This document shows positions 18,829-28,244 of a DNA stretch of 64,000 nt, one piece after another (position 1 is the stretch's first letter; the number at the start of each line of letters is the position of its first letter). The DNA lies in contig CANLXO010000009.1 of assembly GCA_947495055.1 (NCBI GenBank), forward strand, positions 1 through 64,000, written 5' to 3'. A program made the translations under genes and the position numbers. The notes beneath the pieces are model-generated. The model made no database searches. It was not told the origin of the DNA and saw nothing but the letters and a program-made list of their open reading frames with translations. Source of the DNA: an uncultured Psychrobacter sp. (GTDB taxonomy: Bacteria > Pseudomonadota > Gammaproteobacteria > Pseudomonadales > Moraxellaceae).

Positions 18829-19437
18829 TTACTTTCTCGGCTCGCGCGCCATAGTATAAAACTCTGGATTGGACTGCATATTCATCACAATCGCCATTCT
18901 ATTGGAGAGTCCAAAAAAGCCTGTGATACCCGTGATATCGAGAATATCTTCGTCATCGTAGCCATGCGCCTTAAGCGCTTCATAATCCGCATTTTGTACC
19001 AGCTCGGGCGTACGACATAGCTTGAGCGAGAACGCTAACATCTGTTTTTGTTTAGGAGTAATAGGCGCATGCAAGTAGTTGACTGCTATTTGATCTGCTA
19101 ATAGTGGCTCTTTGGAAAATACCCGCAGCAGCGCGCCATGAGCGACCACACAATACTGACAGCCGTTAGCGGCGCTGGTAGCGACGATGATCATCTCCTT
19201 TTCGGCGGGACTGAGCGTACTGCTCTCTCGCTCCATAATCGCATCGTGATAAGCGAAGAACGCTCTAAACTCTGCTGGACGATGCGCAAGTGCTAAAAAT
19301 ACATTGGGTATGAATTTGGCTTTTTCTTGCACGGCCAAAATGCGCTTAAGAATATCCGCTGGCATATCGTCCAATGACGGGACAGGGTAGCGGCTAATCG
19401 GCGTGCTGGCAGTAGACTCCATTGCGGTGTCACTCAT
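18829..19437 (-). CDS. AhpD-like (carboxymuconolactone decarboxylase fold) peroxidase-related protein
   Basis: The 202-residue protein carries the AhpD-type motif ANGCQYCVVAHGALLRV, with the CxxC pair and a conserved His three residues later. This is the thiol-peroxidase centre of this family. Related proteins are annotated as peroxidase-related enzymes; a role in hydroperoxide detoxification is inferred. GGAGATGACC precedes ATG 19437. It stands alone, convergent with the Sel1-repeat gene. Confidence 0.85.
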   Translation of the reverse strand: MSDTAMESTASTPISRYPVPSLDDMPADILKRILAVQEKAKFIPNVFLALAHRPAEFRAFFAYHDAIMERESSTLSPAEKEMIIVATSAANGCQYCVVAHGALLRVFSKEPLLADQIAVNYLHAPITPKQKQMLAFSLKLCRTPELVQNADYEALKAHGYDDEDILDITGITGFFGLSNRMAIVMNMQSNPEFYTMAREPRK

Positions 19438-19527
19438 AGGTCATCTCCTTTGACGGTGGGTTTGTTTATTCTAGCTGTATGGATGAGTAATAAGTAGTCC
19501 AAAACTCATCTTTTATAAACAGTTACA

Positions 19528-22500
19528 TTAACTGGCTTCAATAATAGCGATCTCATCGTCGGTCAAGTCGTAGAGTTTATAGACCATCTGGTCAATCTCT
19601 TTATCGGTGTTTTCTATCTGTAGCATGAGCTGTTGGGCTTTGGCTTGCTCGGCTAAAAAGTACTCTTCCCACTCGGCTTCTTCGCTTAGGCTCATTTTGA
19701 CTTTCTTTTTTGCCAGCTCTTTGATGAATTCTGCATAGGTGAGCTCATGCCAGTTTTCGAGCTTTTTACTGAGCTTTTCTATCTCAAACTTGCGTTGTAG
19801 GGTGCGGATAAATTTACCTGTTAAATCTTGCAACTGCTCGTTTAGCGATAGCATAAGATCGGCTTTTTGAGAATAAATTTCAGAATTTTCGGGTAGTTCA
19901 GGTAACGGAAAAGGATAAAGGTATTTTGTCTTAAACCTAAAATACCCTCCTCTTAACACAGTTCCAGTATTAGATAAATAAAACCATAGAAGCTTAGAAT
20001 TCAAAATAGATAAATAGAATTTATAAGCAAGTTCAGATGGCTTTCTCAAAATAAATGAATATACTGTAGTTGCATGATACATCTTGCCGTTATCGAAGGT
20101 CATACTTGGATAGTTAGCAATCTCAGATGTCATAATTTTTGGAATTTCAACTTCTGATATGCCCTGCTTTCTACCAAACAAATACCATTGATTTGGTTTA
20201 TCAAAACGACCTTTTTCACGGCTCCTTAATTCTTGCTCGTTTTCTTTCAAATATTGATAACCTAAAGGAAATTTTTGAGCTATCTCTTCCTCGCTCATTG
20301 GTTCTGCTTTACCGTCAAGGCTAATATTATATGGAAATAAAACGAAATTTTCATTTTTTAGCTCTTTATATCTTGATACATCTTGTCCTTTTAACATAGG
20401 TTTTGTTAAGCCTAGTTCAATCTTGACCTCACATTCTAGAGACTTTGAATATCCTTTGACAAAATCACCTTCAATATGACCATCAAGTAGAAAAATCTTA
20501 TCTGCGCTGGTTTGTAATCCAACAAATATTTTAGAAAATACCTCTTTAGCAGTTAATGGTTGTTTGTGTAATTTGTCGAACAAATTGATTTCAGTATTAG
20601 ACAGTAAGTTCCATTTTTCATGAGTAAGATTATTATAGGATAAGTTTGTCCATTCTATCTTTTCTTGAATTTTTTGTGGGTCTATAAAACTAAATGAAAG
20701 GTCAGTTTTTGGTTTTTTATTAAGTGTCAAAATACAAGTATAAGTAGTTACTTCAAACACCAAGTGCTCTTCAAAATGCAGCAAGCTTGATACTAGATTA
20801 TTTTCAGCTAATAGTTTACGAATACCTTGTCCAAACTCAGATATTAAAAACTTATGCGGTAGTATAAGAGAAACCTCTCCAGACTCTTTGATTAGATCTA
20901 GAGAACGTTCAATAAACAAAACATAAATATCATAATTGCCTGTAGCAGACTCAAACTGATTTTCGTAATAACTAACCATTTCAGGATAAGCACTTTGCAG
21001 ACCTTGTATACGCAAATAAGGCGGATTACCAATCACCACATCGAAGCCACCTTTGACGAAGACTTGCGGGAACGCCGTTTGCCAATTAAAAGCTTTATCT
21101 CCTGCGACCTCCACATCATCGATGAGCGAATTACCGCATTGGATATTATCATTCAAATTGTTCAGCTTACGTCTTGGCTGCGCTGTCCGTAACCACAGTG
21201 ACAATTTGGCAATCTCGACGCTCTCTTCATTGATATCGACCCCGAACAAATTGTTTTCCAAAATACTGTTTTCGATATCAGGATAGATAATGCTATCGCC
21301 ATAGAGCTTGGCATGTAGCTCATCGATATAGCTATGTTCAGCAATCAAAAAATTCAGCGCTTCATTTAAGAATGCGCCACTACCACAAGCGGGATCACAT
21401 ATCGTGATTTGTAGTAGCCAGTCTCGATAAATCTCAAGCGCCGCAGATTGCAACTTGAGTATTCCTTTAGCTTTTGCCGTGAGTTTATTAGGCTTTACAA
21501 AATCTTCATCAACGATAGCCAGCTCATCTTTTTTGTCTTTGCACAATTTACCGACCGTGTTTTCGACGATATATTTGGTGATATATTTGGGCGTATAAAA
21601 CACCCCATCTTTTTTGCGCTTGGTTTGCGATTTGTCTATTGCCTCACCTGCTAGCTGCGCCTTTACCTCATCGAGTTCCGTAAGTGAGTTTTCAAAGATA
21701 TGACCTAGAATATTGACATCGACTTCACTAGCAAAGTCATACTCTGACAGCGTTTTGATATGTGAGCCTAGCACCTTATCACTTATGATGACGCTATCTA
21801 GTAGCGCATCAAAGCTGAACAGACCACCGTTATAGGCAAATATCTCGCTATGCTCATCCTTATGACCTTGATCCAAATAACCAAAATAGGCTTTGATTCT
21901 ATCGTATAAGGGCACAGTCATCTTCAGCGCTTTTAGCTGCTGCCACTCGTTGATGATACCTTTTGCAAAGTTGGCAGGTAGCAGATGACTGTCTTCTGCA
22001 AAAAAGATAAATAATAATCGATCGAGTAGCTTTTGCGACTTTTGGAACAATACCAAAGCGTCAATATCAGGGTTATTAGTGGTTAAATCTGCGAACAGCT
22101 CACGTTTAAAGACAGAATAATCCTTGTATAGCTGCTTGGTAATTGCCTCCTCTTGTGATAGCGAGGCCGATTTGATAGTGGCAGGTAGGTCGCGCATGAC
22201 GCTGTCATGATTGAGTAGCAGATACAGCTGCGCAAAATCATCTTGGGTTAAGCCAAATAGATCAAACTCGATGAACTCAACCGCATTGTCAATGTACAAA
22301 CGTAGTTTTTGAAAGTTCGAGGTAATAACATAGCGACATTTAGGCTGATTGTTTTTGTACCCAAAAGCCTGCTGCTCAATCTTACTTAGATCTGTGGTGT
22401 TCATACCTTTTAATTCAATCACGCCAATAGCATGACCGTCTTTGAGTATCGCGCCATCTGCTTTTTTGCTGCCTGTTTGGTTTTTGAACTCAGTCGTCAG

Positions 22501-22719
22501 GTCATAGTCTGGATTGGGATTGAGCGTATAGCCAAAGACATCGACGAATAAATCACGCAAAAACCCTTCTTGATATTGCTCTTCTTTACTCACTCTTATA
22601 TTGTCTTGCTTTAGCGGGTTCAAAAAGCATTGAGTATAGCGCTGCCACGCCGCCTCTAGCTGCTGACTATCTAATTGATTGACATATCTGGCGACAACAA
22701 CAGACTGAAATAGAGACAT
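19528..22719 (-). CDS. Type IIG restriction-modification enzyme (Eco57I-like methylase)
   Basis: A single-chain enzyme of 1063 residues that would both cut DNA and methylate adenine. The N-terminal region has a PD-(D/E)xK nuclease pattern: Asp88 in KKADGA and Glu102-x-Lys104 in GVIELKG. The gamma-class N6-adenine methyltransferase core has motif I CDPACGSGAF (about 441-450) and motif IV VVIGNPPYLR (about 561-570). The C-terminal third is the target-recognition part, with a predicted coiled stretch near the end. The recognition part (roughly 19900-20900) is visibly more AT-rich than flanking genes, suggesting transfer or recombination. No separate specificity, helicase or control gene flanks it. 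The recognition site cannot be read from sequence. Confidence 0.88.
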   Translation of the reverse strand: MSLFQSVVVARYVNQLDSQQLEAAWQRYTQCFLNPLKQDNIRVSKEEQYQEGFLRDLFVDVFGYTLNPNPDYDLTTEFKNQTGSKKADGAILKDGHAIGVIELKGMNTTDLSKIEQQAFGYKNNQPKCRYVITSNFQKLRLYIDNAVEFIEFDLFGLTQDDFAQLYLLLNHDSVMRDLPATIKSASLSQEEAITKQLYKDYSVFKRELFADLTTNNPDIDALVLFQKSQKLLDRLLFIFFAEDSHLLPANFAKGIINEWQQLKALKMTVPLYDRIKAYFGYLDQGHKDEHSEIFAYNGGLFSFDALLDSVIISDKVLGSHIKTLSEYDFASEVDVNILGHIFENSLTELDEVKAQLAGEAIDKSQTKRKKDGVFYTPKYITKYIVENTVGKLCKDKKDELAIVDEDFVKPNKLTAKAKGILKLQSAALEIYRDWLLQITICDPACGSGAFLNEALNFLIAEHSYIDELHAKLYGDSIIYPDIENSILENNLFGVDINEESVEIAKLSLWLRTAQPRRKLNNLNDNIQCGNSLIDDVEVAGDKAFNWQTAFPQVFVKGGFDVVIGNPPYLRIQGLQSAYPEMVSYYENQFESATGNYDIYVLFIERSLDLIKESGEVSLILPHKFLISEFGQGIRKLLAENNLVSSLLHFEEHLVFEVTTYTCILTLNKKPKTDLSFSFIDPQKIQEKIEWTNLSYNNLTHEKWNLLSNTEINLFDKLHKQPLTAKEVFSKIFVGLQTSADKIFLLDGHIEGDFVKGYSKSLECEVKIELGLTKPMLKGQDVSRYKELKNENFVLFPYNISLDGKAEPMSEEEIAQKFPLGYQYLKENEQELRSREKGRFDKPNQWYLFGRKQGISEVEIPKIMTSEIANYPSMTFDNGKMYHATTVYSFILRKPSELAYKFYLSILNSKLLWFYLSNTGTVLRGGYFRFKTKYLYPFPLPELPENSEIYSQKADLMLSLNEQLQDLTGKFIRTLQRKFEIEKLSKKLENWHELTYAEFIKELAKKKVKMSLSEEAEWEEYFLAEQAKAQQLMLQIENTDKEIDQMVYKLYDLTDDEIAIIEAS

Positions 22720-22967
22720 ACAAGCGCCTTAGAATAAAAGATAAAGGATTAACAAACGCCTACTATAGCAAGCTCTAGGGTTAGGATAAATAACTTTGCT
22801 AACCAAAAAAACTATGGGCGAGTAATAAATGTCTGTTATTGATACATATTCAAAAACCAACCTAAATTTGCTACACTACCCGCGCATTTATACACTTCAC
22901 AATTGGATATAATTCCTTTTTAACCCTTCATTGCACTAGGTTTACGTCCTAGCCAGCAGGAGATATC

Positions 22968-24020
22968 ATGAGCACGATCCCAAACACTTCAAATGACAAT
23001 TCAAAACAAGCGCCAACCTACGATAGCGAAATTAACAATATCGTCGTCGCCGCTTTGTATAAATTCACACGATTCGCTGACTTTGAGCAATACCGCGATC
23101 TTATATTAAATACGATGATAGATAACGATGTCAAAGGTACACTACTTATCGCCGCCGAGGGTATCAACGGCACGATATCTGGTACACGCCCGTGCATTGA
23201 TACTGTCTTAGATTACTTGCGTAGTATTGAAGCGATCGGTAGCTTTACGTTTAAAGAGTCTTATACCCATGAGCAGCCATTTTATCGCACCAAGGTGAAG
23301 CTCAAAAAAGAAATCGTCACTATGGGCGTCGAAGACATCGACCCGCTACAGTCCGTTGGGCGCTACGTAAAGCCTGCCGATTGGAACGCGCTAATCTCAG
23401 ATCCAGAAGTGACGCTAATCGATACGCGTAATGATTATGAAGTGCAAATCGGCAGCTTTCAAAATGCTATCAATCCTAATACTGATACCTTTCGTGAGTT
23501 TCCAGAGTATGTCGCAAAAGAGCTTGATCCTAGCAAACACAAAAAGGTCGCGATGTTCTGTACGGGCGGTATTCGCTGTGAAAAATCGACGGCCTATTTG
23601 CGCGAGCAAGGGTTTGAGGAAGTCTATCATTTAGAAGGCGGCATCTTGAAGTATTTAGAAGAAGTACCGCAGCAGGACTCAATGTGGCAAGGCGACTGCT
23701 TTGTTTTTGATAATCGCGTTTCGGTCAATCACGACCTAGAGAAAGGCGAATATGAGCAGTGCTTTGCGTGTCGTATGCCGATCACTATTGATGATATGAA
23801 TAGCGCCTCTTATGTCAAAGGTGAATCTTGCCCGCATTGTATTGACAAAGCCACTGACGCACAAAAAGCGCGCTTTCGCGAGCGTGAACGTCAGATGCAG
23901 CTTGCCAAGCAGCGCGGTGAGACGCATATCGGAAGCGACGTAAATGACATTATCGAAAAGCGCAAAGCTGCTAAAGTTGAGGCGCGTCTCAAAGCAGATA
24001 CTACTAACCAGACAAACTAA
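22968..24020 (+). CDS. trhO: tRNA uridine-34 hydroxylase TrhO
   Basis: TrhO (YceA, UPF0176) hydroxylates U34 of certain tRNAs to 5-hydroxyuridine. The 350-residue protein has the N-terminal UPF0176 domain ([11 protein letters not shown]) and a rhodanese domain with [10 protein letters not shown] and the active-site loop [11 protein letters not shown] containing the essential Cys. A cysteine-rich C-terminal segment (CFACRMP and CPHC) fits the family. AGGAG precedes ATG 22968. The gene is monocistronic and convergent with serA. Confidence 0.95.
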   Translation: MSTIPNTSNDNSKQAPTYDSEINNIVVAALYKFTRFADFEQYRDLILNTMIDNDVKGTLLIAAEGINGTISGTRPCIDTVLDYLRSIEAIGSFTFKESYTHEQPFYRTKVKLKKEIVTMGVEDIDPLQSVGRYVKPADWNALISDPEVTLIDTRNDYEVQIGSFQNAINPNTDTFREFPEYVAKELDPSKHKKVAMFCTGGIRCEKSTAYLREQGFEEVYHLEGGILKYLEEVPQQDSMWQGDCFVFDNRVSVNHDLEKGEYEQCFACRMPITIDDMNSASYVKGESCPHCIDKATDAQKARFRERERQMQLAKQRGETHIGSDVNDIIEKRKAAKVEARLKADTTNQTN

Positions 24021-24061
24021 GCGTATCGCTACAAATATTATTTGATTTAGAGAGTACCCAT

Positions 24062-24094
24062 AAAAAAGAGAGACTATACTAGTCTCTCTTTTTT
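24062..24094. terminator. Bidirectional terminator between trhO and serA
   Basis: Arms of 14 bases (24062-24075 and 24081-24094) with core GAGAGACT/AGTCTCTC, flanked by an A-run and a T-run, with a 5-base loop. It serves both convergent genes. Confidence 0.92.
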
Positions 24095-24117
24095 ATTGCA
24101 CTGTTATACCTTTTAGA

Positions 24118-25344
24118 TTAAAACAAAATACGCACGCGAATGGTTTCTTCGACGTCTTTGAGCTGATCGAGTGCGGCTGTTGAATCATTGTAATCAACAT
24201 CCATGACCAAATAACCAACATCGCCTTCTGTCATCAGGCTCTGCGCCAAGATATTGATGTGCGCTTCTGCAAACAAACGGTTGATTTGAGACAGCACGCC
24301 TGGAACGTTTTTGTGGATATGCAGCAGGCGATGTGAGCCCTCTTTGAACGGTACTGAAACCTCTGGGAAGTTGACCGCCGTTGCTGTATCACCTTGATCT
24401 GAGTAGCGTACGAATTTTTCAGCGACTTCAAAGCCGATGTTTTCTTGTGCCTCTTGTGTTGAGCCACCAATATGCGGCGTCAAAATCACGTTATCAAATT
24501 TGCGCAGTGATGACTCAAACTCTTCATCCGCAGACTTTGGCTCTTTTGGGAATACATCGATCGCCGCGCCGAGTACCCGACCCGACTCAAGTGCCGCTGC
24601 CAAATCATCAATCTCAACACAAGTACCCCGTGCCGCGTTAATAAAGTAGCTGCCCTCTTTCATCTGATCAAACTGCTGTTTTTTCATCATATAGCGTGTA
24701 CTTGGTACATCAGGCACGTGCAAGGTGACGATATCAGCGGTGGATAGTAGCTCGTCTAAGCTGCCAACTTGATGGGCGTTGCCTAGCGGCAATTTGGTGA
24801 CGACGTCATGATAGATGACCTTCATACCGAAGCTCTCAGCGAGTACTGATAGCTGCGAGCCGATAGAGCCATAACCGACGATACCGATAGTTTTGCCGCG
24901 CACTTCATGTGAGTTTTTAGCAGATTTGCCCCAGCCGCCGCGATGCACAGTAGCGTTCTTTTCTGGGATACCGCGGTACAGCATGATGGCTTCCGCCAGT
25001 ACCAATTCAGCCACTGAGCGCGTGTTAGAGTACGGCGCGTTAAAGACGGGGATACCCATCTCACGTGCAGCCTCTAGATCTACTTGGTTAGTACCAATAC
25101 AAAAGCAGCCAATACCGATAAGCTTTTTGGCGTGCTCAAGTACGTCACGCGTCAATTGCGTGCGCGAGCGAATACCGACAAAGTGCGCATCTTTAATCTT
25201 TTCGATCAGCTCGTCCGTATCTAGTGCGTGACTCAGATACTCAATATTGCTGTATCCTGCGCCCTCTAATACTTTTAGCGCGTTGTCATGGACGCCCTCT
25301 AATAGTAAAAAACGGATTTTATCTTTTTGTAGTGATAATGCCAT
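24118..25344 (-). CDS. serA: D-3-phosphoglycerate dehydrogenase
   Basis: SerA oxidises 3-phosphoglycerate with NAD+ in the first step of serine synthesis. The 408-residue protein has the substrate-binding region GIRSRTQLT, the NAD motif GIVGYGSIGSQL, INAARGT, the catalytic His in TPHIGGSTQEAQ and a C-terminal ACT domain (about 335-408), which usually gives feedback control by serine. The length matches the E. coli type. It is divergent from a D-2-hydroxyacid dehydrogenase gene, a meaningful pairing because SerA enzymes can reduce 2-oxoglutarate to D-2-hydroxyglutarate. Confidence 0.97.
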   Translation of the reverse strand: MALSLQKDKIRFLLLEGVHDNALKVLEGAGYSNIEYLSHALDTDELIEKIKDAHFVGIRSRTQLTRDVLEHAKKLIGIGCFCIGTNQVDLEAAREMGIPVFNAPYSNTRSVAELVLAEAIMLYRGIPEKNATVHRGGWGKSAKNSHEVRGKTIGIVGYGSIGSQLSVLAESFGMKVIYHDVVTKLPLGNAHQVGSLDELLSTADIVTLHVPDVPSTRYMMKKQQFDQMKEGSYFINAARGTCVEIDDLAAALESGRVLGAAIDVFPKEPKSADEEFESSLRKFDNVILTPHIGGSTQEAQENIGFEVAEKFVRYSDQGDTATAVNFPEVSVPFKEGSHRLLHIHKNVPGVLSQINRLFAEAHINILAQSLMTEGDVGYLVMDVDYNDSTAALDQLKDVEETIRVRILF

Positions 25345-25623
25345 ATGAGACCTGCCCTATAATTGGAGTCACTGTTTGTCATAATCTAAACAGTCGACGA
25401 GAATAAAAAACAATGCGCTTATCTTACACAAAATTGTCGCTAGGTGTTAGAGCATAATATGAATTAAGCTATAGATATTGTGACTAATAGTGACCTATAA
25501 AGGGTCAAACGCATTCTAAATATGTACTGGTAATGTGCTAATATTAGGGCACGTTTATAAGTTATCAAACACCAGCTATGTTACTTGTCCAACACATGAC
25601 CCTTGCACCTAGTCGAGACTATT

Positions 25624-27126
25624 ATGACTGAATCGATCACCGAAAACCTGCCCGCCCACGCGCGCACTCACGCCGCTGACCAAGCTGTGGTCAATGAGCC
25701 AAACCTTGCGCCAGCAGCGAATAGCGCAGCAGTACAAGCTATACTAGACGCTCTAATCACTACGCATAACTTTGATAGCAGTCAAATCAAGACCGATAGC
25801 GAGAGCCTTGTACATTGGGGTAAAGACTGGACCAAACATTTTGCTCCTGCTGCCTCTGCTATTATCTTTCCTAAGACCACTGAGCAAGTGCAAGCGATCG
25901 TACTGCTAGCGAATGAGTATAACGTCGTATTAACCCCAAGCGGCGGACGTACGGGTCTATCGGCAGGCGCAGTCGCAGCTAATGGCGAGATTGTAGTGAG
26001 CTTCGATAAGATGAATAGTATCGGCAAATTTTATCCTGCTGATCGCTTGGTTGAGATTGAAGCAGGCGTGGTCACCGAGCAGCTTCAGCAATTTGCCAAG
26101 TCCAAAGATCTGTACTACCCTGTCGATTTTGCATCAGCAGGCTCAAGCCAGATGGGTGGCAATATCGGCACCAACGCAGGCGGTATCAAAGTCATACGTT
26201 ATGGTATGACGCGCCAGTGGATTATGGGGTTGACAGTGGTTACTGGTCGCGGCGATATCTTGCACCTCAACCGCGGTATGGTCAAAAATGCCACAGGTTA
26301 TGATTTGCGTCAGCTGTTTATCGGTAGTGAAGGTACGCTTGGATTTGTCACTCATGCGCAAATTAAGCTGGATCGTGCGCCGCAAGACTTAAATGTCATG
26401 GTGCTAGGCATGGATAGCTTTGATGATGTCATGAATGTGCTATCAGCCTTTCAAGCAAAGATTGATTTGACCGCCTTTGAATTCTTCGATGATGTGGCAA
26501 TCGATAAACTCATGGCACATGGTCAAGTGCAAGAGCCGTTTGAGTCGCGTACTCGATTTTATACTCTACTTGAATTTGAAGCGCCATACGAGCCGATTAT
26601 GGATAAGGCTATGGCGATATTTGAGCACTGTATGAGCGAGGGCTGGGTCGTTGATGGCGTCATGAGTCAAAGCATAGCTCAGGCGACGGAGCTGTGGAAA
26701 CTGCGTGAGTATATCTCTGAGACTATCTCAGTCTTTACCCCGTACAAAAACGATGTGTCCGTGTTAATCACTCATGTCCCTGATTTTATTGCTGAGATTG
26801 ACGAGGTTGTCAGTCGTAATTATCCTGACTTTGAGGTGTGCTGGTTTGGTCATATCGGTGATGGCAATTTGCATCTAAATATTTTAAAGCCTGAACACTT
26901 AAGCAAAGATGCGTTCTTTGATGCTTGCCAAATCGTTAATAAGTACGTGTTTGAAATCGTGCAAAAATATAGCGGCTCGGTATCCGCTGAACATGGCGTT
27001 GGCATGACCAAAAAGCCATATTTGGAATATAGCCGCAGTCCGCTTGAGATTGAGTACCTAAAAGAAGTCAAAAAAGTGTTTGATCCCAACAATATTATGA
27101 ATCGCGGCAAGATTTTTGATATGTAA
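25624..27126 (+). CDS. FAD-linked D-2-hydroxyacid dehydrogenase (D-2-hydroxyglutarate or D-lactate type)
   Basis: A 500-residue flavoprotein with a PCMH-type FAD-binding domain (TPSGGRTGLSAGAV, GGNIGTNAGGIKVIRYG, GSEGTLGFVT) and a C-terminal FAD-oxidase domain with CWFGHIGDGNLHLNI and SAEHGVGMTKK near the end. It would oxidise a D-2-hydroxyacid and pass electrons to a carrier. Its position divergent from serA makes D-2-hydroxyglutarate the most likely substrate (inference); D-lactate or glycolate are alternatives. ATG 25624 is chosen over the in-frame TTG at 25603 because the latter has no ribosome site. Confidence 0.88.
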   Translation: MTESITENLPAHARTHAADQAVVNEPNLAPAANSAAVQAILDALITTHNFDSSQIKTDSESLVHWGKDWTKHFAPAASAIIFPKTTEQVQAIVLLANEYNVVLTPSGGRTGLSAGAVAANGEIVVSFDKMNSIGKFYPADRLVEIEAGVVTEQLQQFAKSKDLYYPVDFASAGSSQMGGNIGTNAGGIKVIRYGMTRQWIMGLTVVTGRGDILHLNRGMVKNATGYDLRQLFIGSEGTLGFVTHAQIKLDRAPQDLNVMVLGMDSFDDVMNVLSAFQAKIDLTAFEFFDDVAIDKLMAHGQVQEPFESRTRFYTLLEFEAPYEPIMDKAMAIFEHCMSEGWVVDGVMSQSIAQATELWKLREYISETISVFTPYKNDVSVLITHVPDFIAEIDEVVSRNYPDFEVCWFGHIGDGNLHLNILKPEHLSKDAFFDACQIVNKYVFEIVQKYSGSVSAEHGVGMTKKPYLEYSRSPLEIEYLKEVKKVFDPNNIMNRGKIFDM

Positions 27127-27136
27127 GCGTCTTGAT

Positions 27137-27434
27137 TAGGGCGTGTTGAACATTTAACCATGGCACTGCTGATCGCTGCTAGTTTATCAAAGCTGTGTTC
27201 CAGACACGGCGCAAGTTAAAGATAATGTCTAGACCTTAGCTAGACTTGCAACACACTGCTTATATAGAGCTGGGGGGCAATTTTAGCATCAGCCTGAAAG
27301 GACAGGACTCTTTTTTGCCGCTCCTTTGATAAAAAGTAGACGCTTAGAATGACTAAACTTACTATTTTTATCTTTGAATCGCCCAAAAAATAGTCTCTGT
27401 CAGTGCGTATTTGTGAATTATCAAACACGCCCTA
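27137..27434. mobile_element. MITE-like element with 11-bp terminal inverted repeats
   Basis: TAGGGCGTGTT at 27137-27147 is exactly repeated in inverted orientation at 27424-27434 (AACACGCCCTA), bounding about 298 bases. If the outer TA is a duplicated target, the element itself begins GGGCGTGTT and a TA target fits IS630/Tc1-mariner type elements; this is inference. The interior contains no credible transposase, only a 62-codon reverse open frame with no recognised domain. It starts 11 bases after the preceding stop codon. It is best read as a non-autonomous element moved by a transposase encoded elsewhere. Confidence 0.7.
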
Positions 27435-27443
27435 GTTCTAAAT

Positions 27444-27481
27444 AAAAAAGACGCTAGACTTAACCGTTTAGCGTCTTTTTT
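27444..27481. terminator. Bidirectional terminator next to the MITE-like element
   Basis: A-run plus GACGCTA (to 27456) pairs with TAGCGTC plus T-run (27469-27481), with a 12-base loop. It would end the reverse-strand BLUF gene and possibly the forward dehydrogenase transcript through the inserted element. Confidence 0.85.
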
Positions 27482-27508
27482 CGTTTTGTCATTTGTATAT
27501 AAAGCGTA

Positions 27509-28144
27509 CTAATAGGTTAAAAGGTAGAGGCCTATAACGAGCAATATTGCCAAAAATCCTTGAACGATTAAAAACGCTTGGTGCGGCGCGGCAATGTGCT
27601 TAAACATATTACCCATGGCATTGTAGGTAATACCAGCTGCTTTTATATGCGGCGGATTATCAAAGGTTTGGATAGTATTAATAAACTGCGCAGTACGATC
27701 GGGCGTCCAGCCATGCGGCGCAAAAGGTAAAAAAGGCGAGAGCTGATCGGCTTGTTTTTTGGTAGCAGGAGACCAAAGCCAACGCTCCAAAAATAATAAA
27801 CGCATACGCCAATCCTCAAAACTGCGCTGGTTGATATTTTTGAGCGACAGTATCTTGACGTTTTTGTGGCGTCTATCGGCGAATATGCGCTCTTGTAATG
27901 TGAGCACCTCTTCTTTTTCGCCCTCCAAGCATTGCAAAAAGTGACCATTGCCATAGCACAAGGTGCCTGTTATACCGTGCTGCTCATTGTAATTGCGAGC
28001 GTGCGCCTCGACTTCATCGAACACAGATGACCTCAGACGTGAGCTGAGTGTCATACTACTGACGTAAACCAACTGGATCAAACCGTCCTTTGGCGTATCG
28101 CTCAGCTTTTTGACAGTTTCCATATGGTTTAGAGGTAGAGGCAT
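27509..28144 (-). CDS. BLUF-domain blue-light photoreceptor with C-terminal membrane anchor
   Basis: BLUF domains bind FAD and sense blue light. The domain (about 20-125 of 211) keeps the known flavin-contacting residues at the expected spacing: Tyr27 in QLVYVSS, Asn51 in RNYNEQ, Gln71 in HFLQCLEG, and Trp112/Met114 in FEDWRM. After a linker of about 60 residues the protein ends with one hydrophobic helix (AFLIVQGFLAILLVIGLYLL, about 189-208), so it is probably membrane-bound with BLUF in the cytoplasm. There is no enzymatic output domain, so signalling must go through a partner. AGGA about 9 bases upstream supports ATG 28144. Small BLUF proteins such as BlsA occur in related Acinetobacter. 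Confidence 0.9.
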   Translation of the reverse strand: MPLPLNHMETVKKLSDTPKDGLIQLVYVSSMTLSSRLRSSVFDEVEAHARNYNEQHGITGTLCYGNGHFLQCLEGEKEEVLTLQERIFADRRHKNVKILSLKNINQRSFEDWRMRLLFLERWLWSPATKKQADQLSPFLPFAPHGWTPDRTAQFINTIQTFDNPPHIKAAGITYNAMGNMFKHIAAPHQAFLIVQGFLAILLVIGLYLLTY

Positions 28145-28169
28145 AAAAGAGATCCTGATGACTTTTCAT

Positions 28170-28244
28170 TATCAAGCTGGCAACTATCAAGCTGACGGTT
28201 ATTAAGCTAATCACTATTAAGCTTACAACCATTAAGCTTATGAT
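28170..28244. repeat. Five degenerate 15-bp tandem repeats upstream of the BLUF gene
   Basis: Five consecutive 15-base units, all of the form YATYAAGCT followed by six variable bases: 28170-28184, 28185-28199, 28200-28214, 28215-28229 and 28230-28244. They lie 26-100 bases upstream of the BLUF start, in the likely promoter or leader. A reverse open frame reads them as SLIxV pentapeptides, but I do not consider it a gene. Confidence 0.85.

Noticed and set aside
27240..27428. 62-codon reverse open frame inside the MITE-like element
   Set aside because: No domain, poor start context, and contained in a short inverted-repeat element; too small for a transposase.
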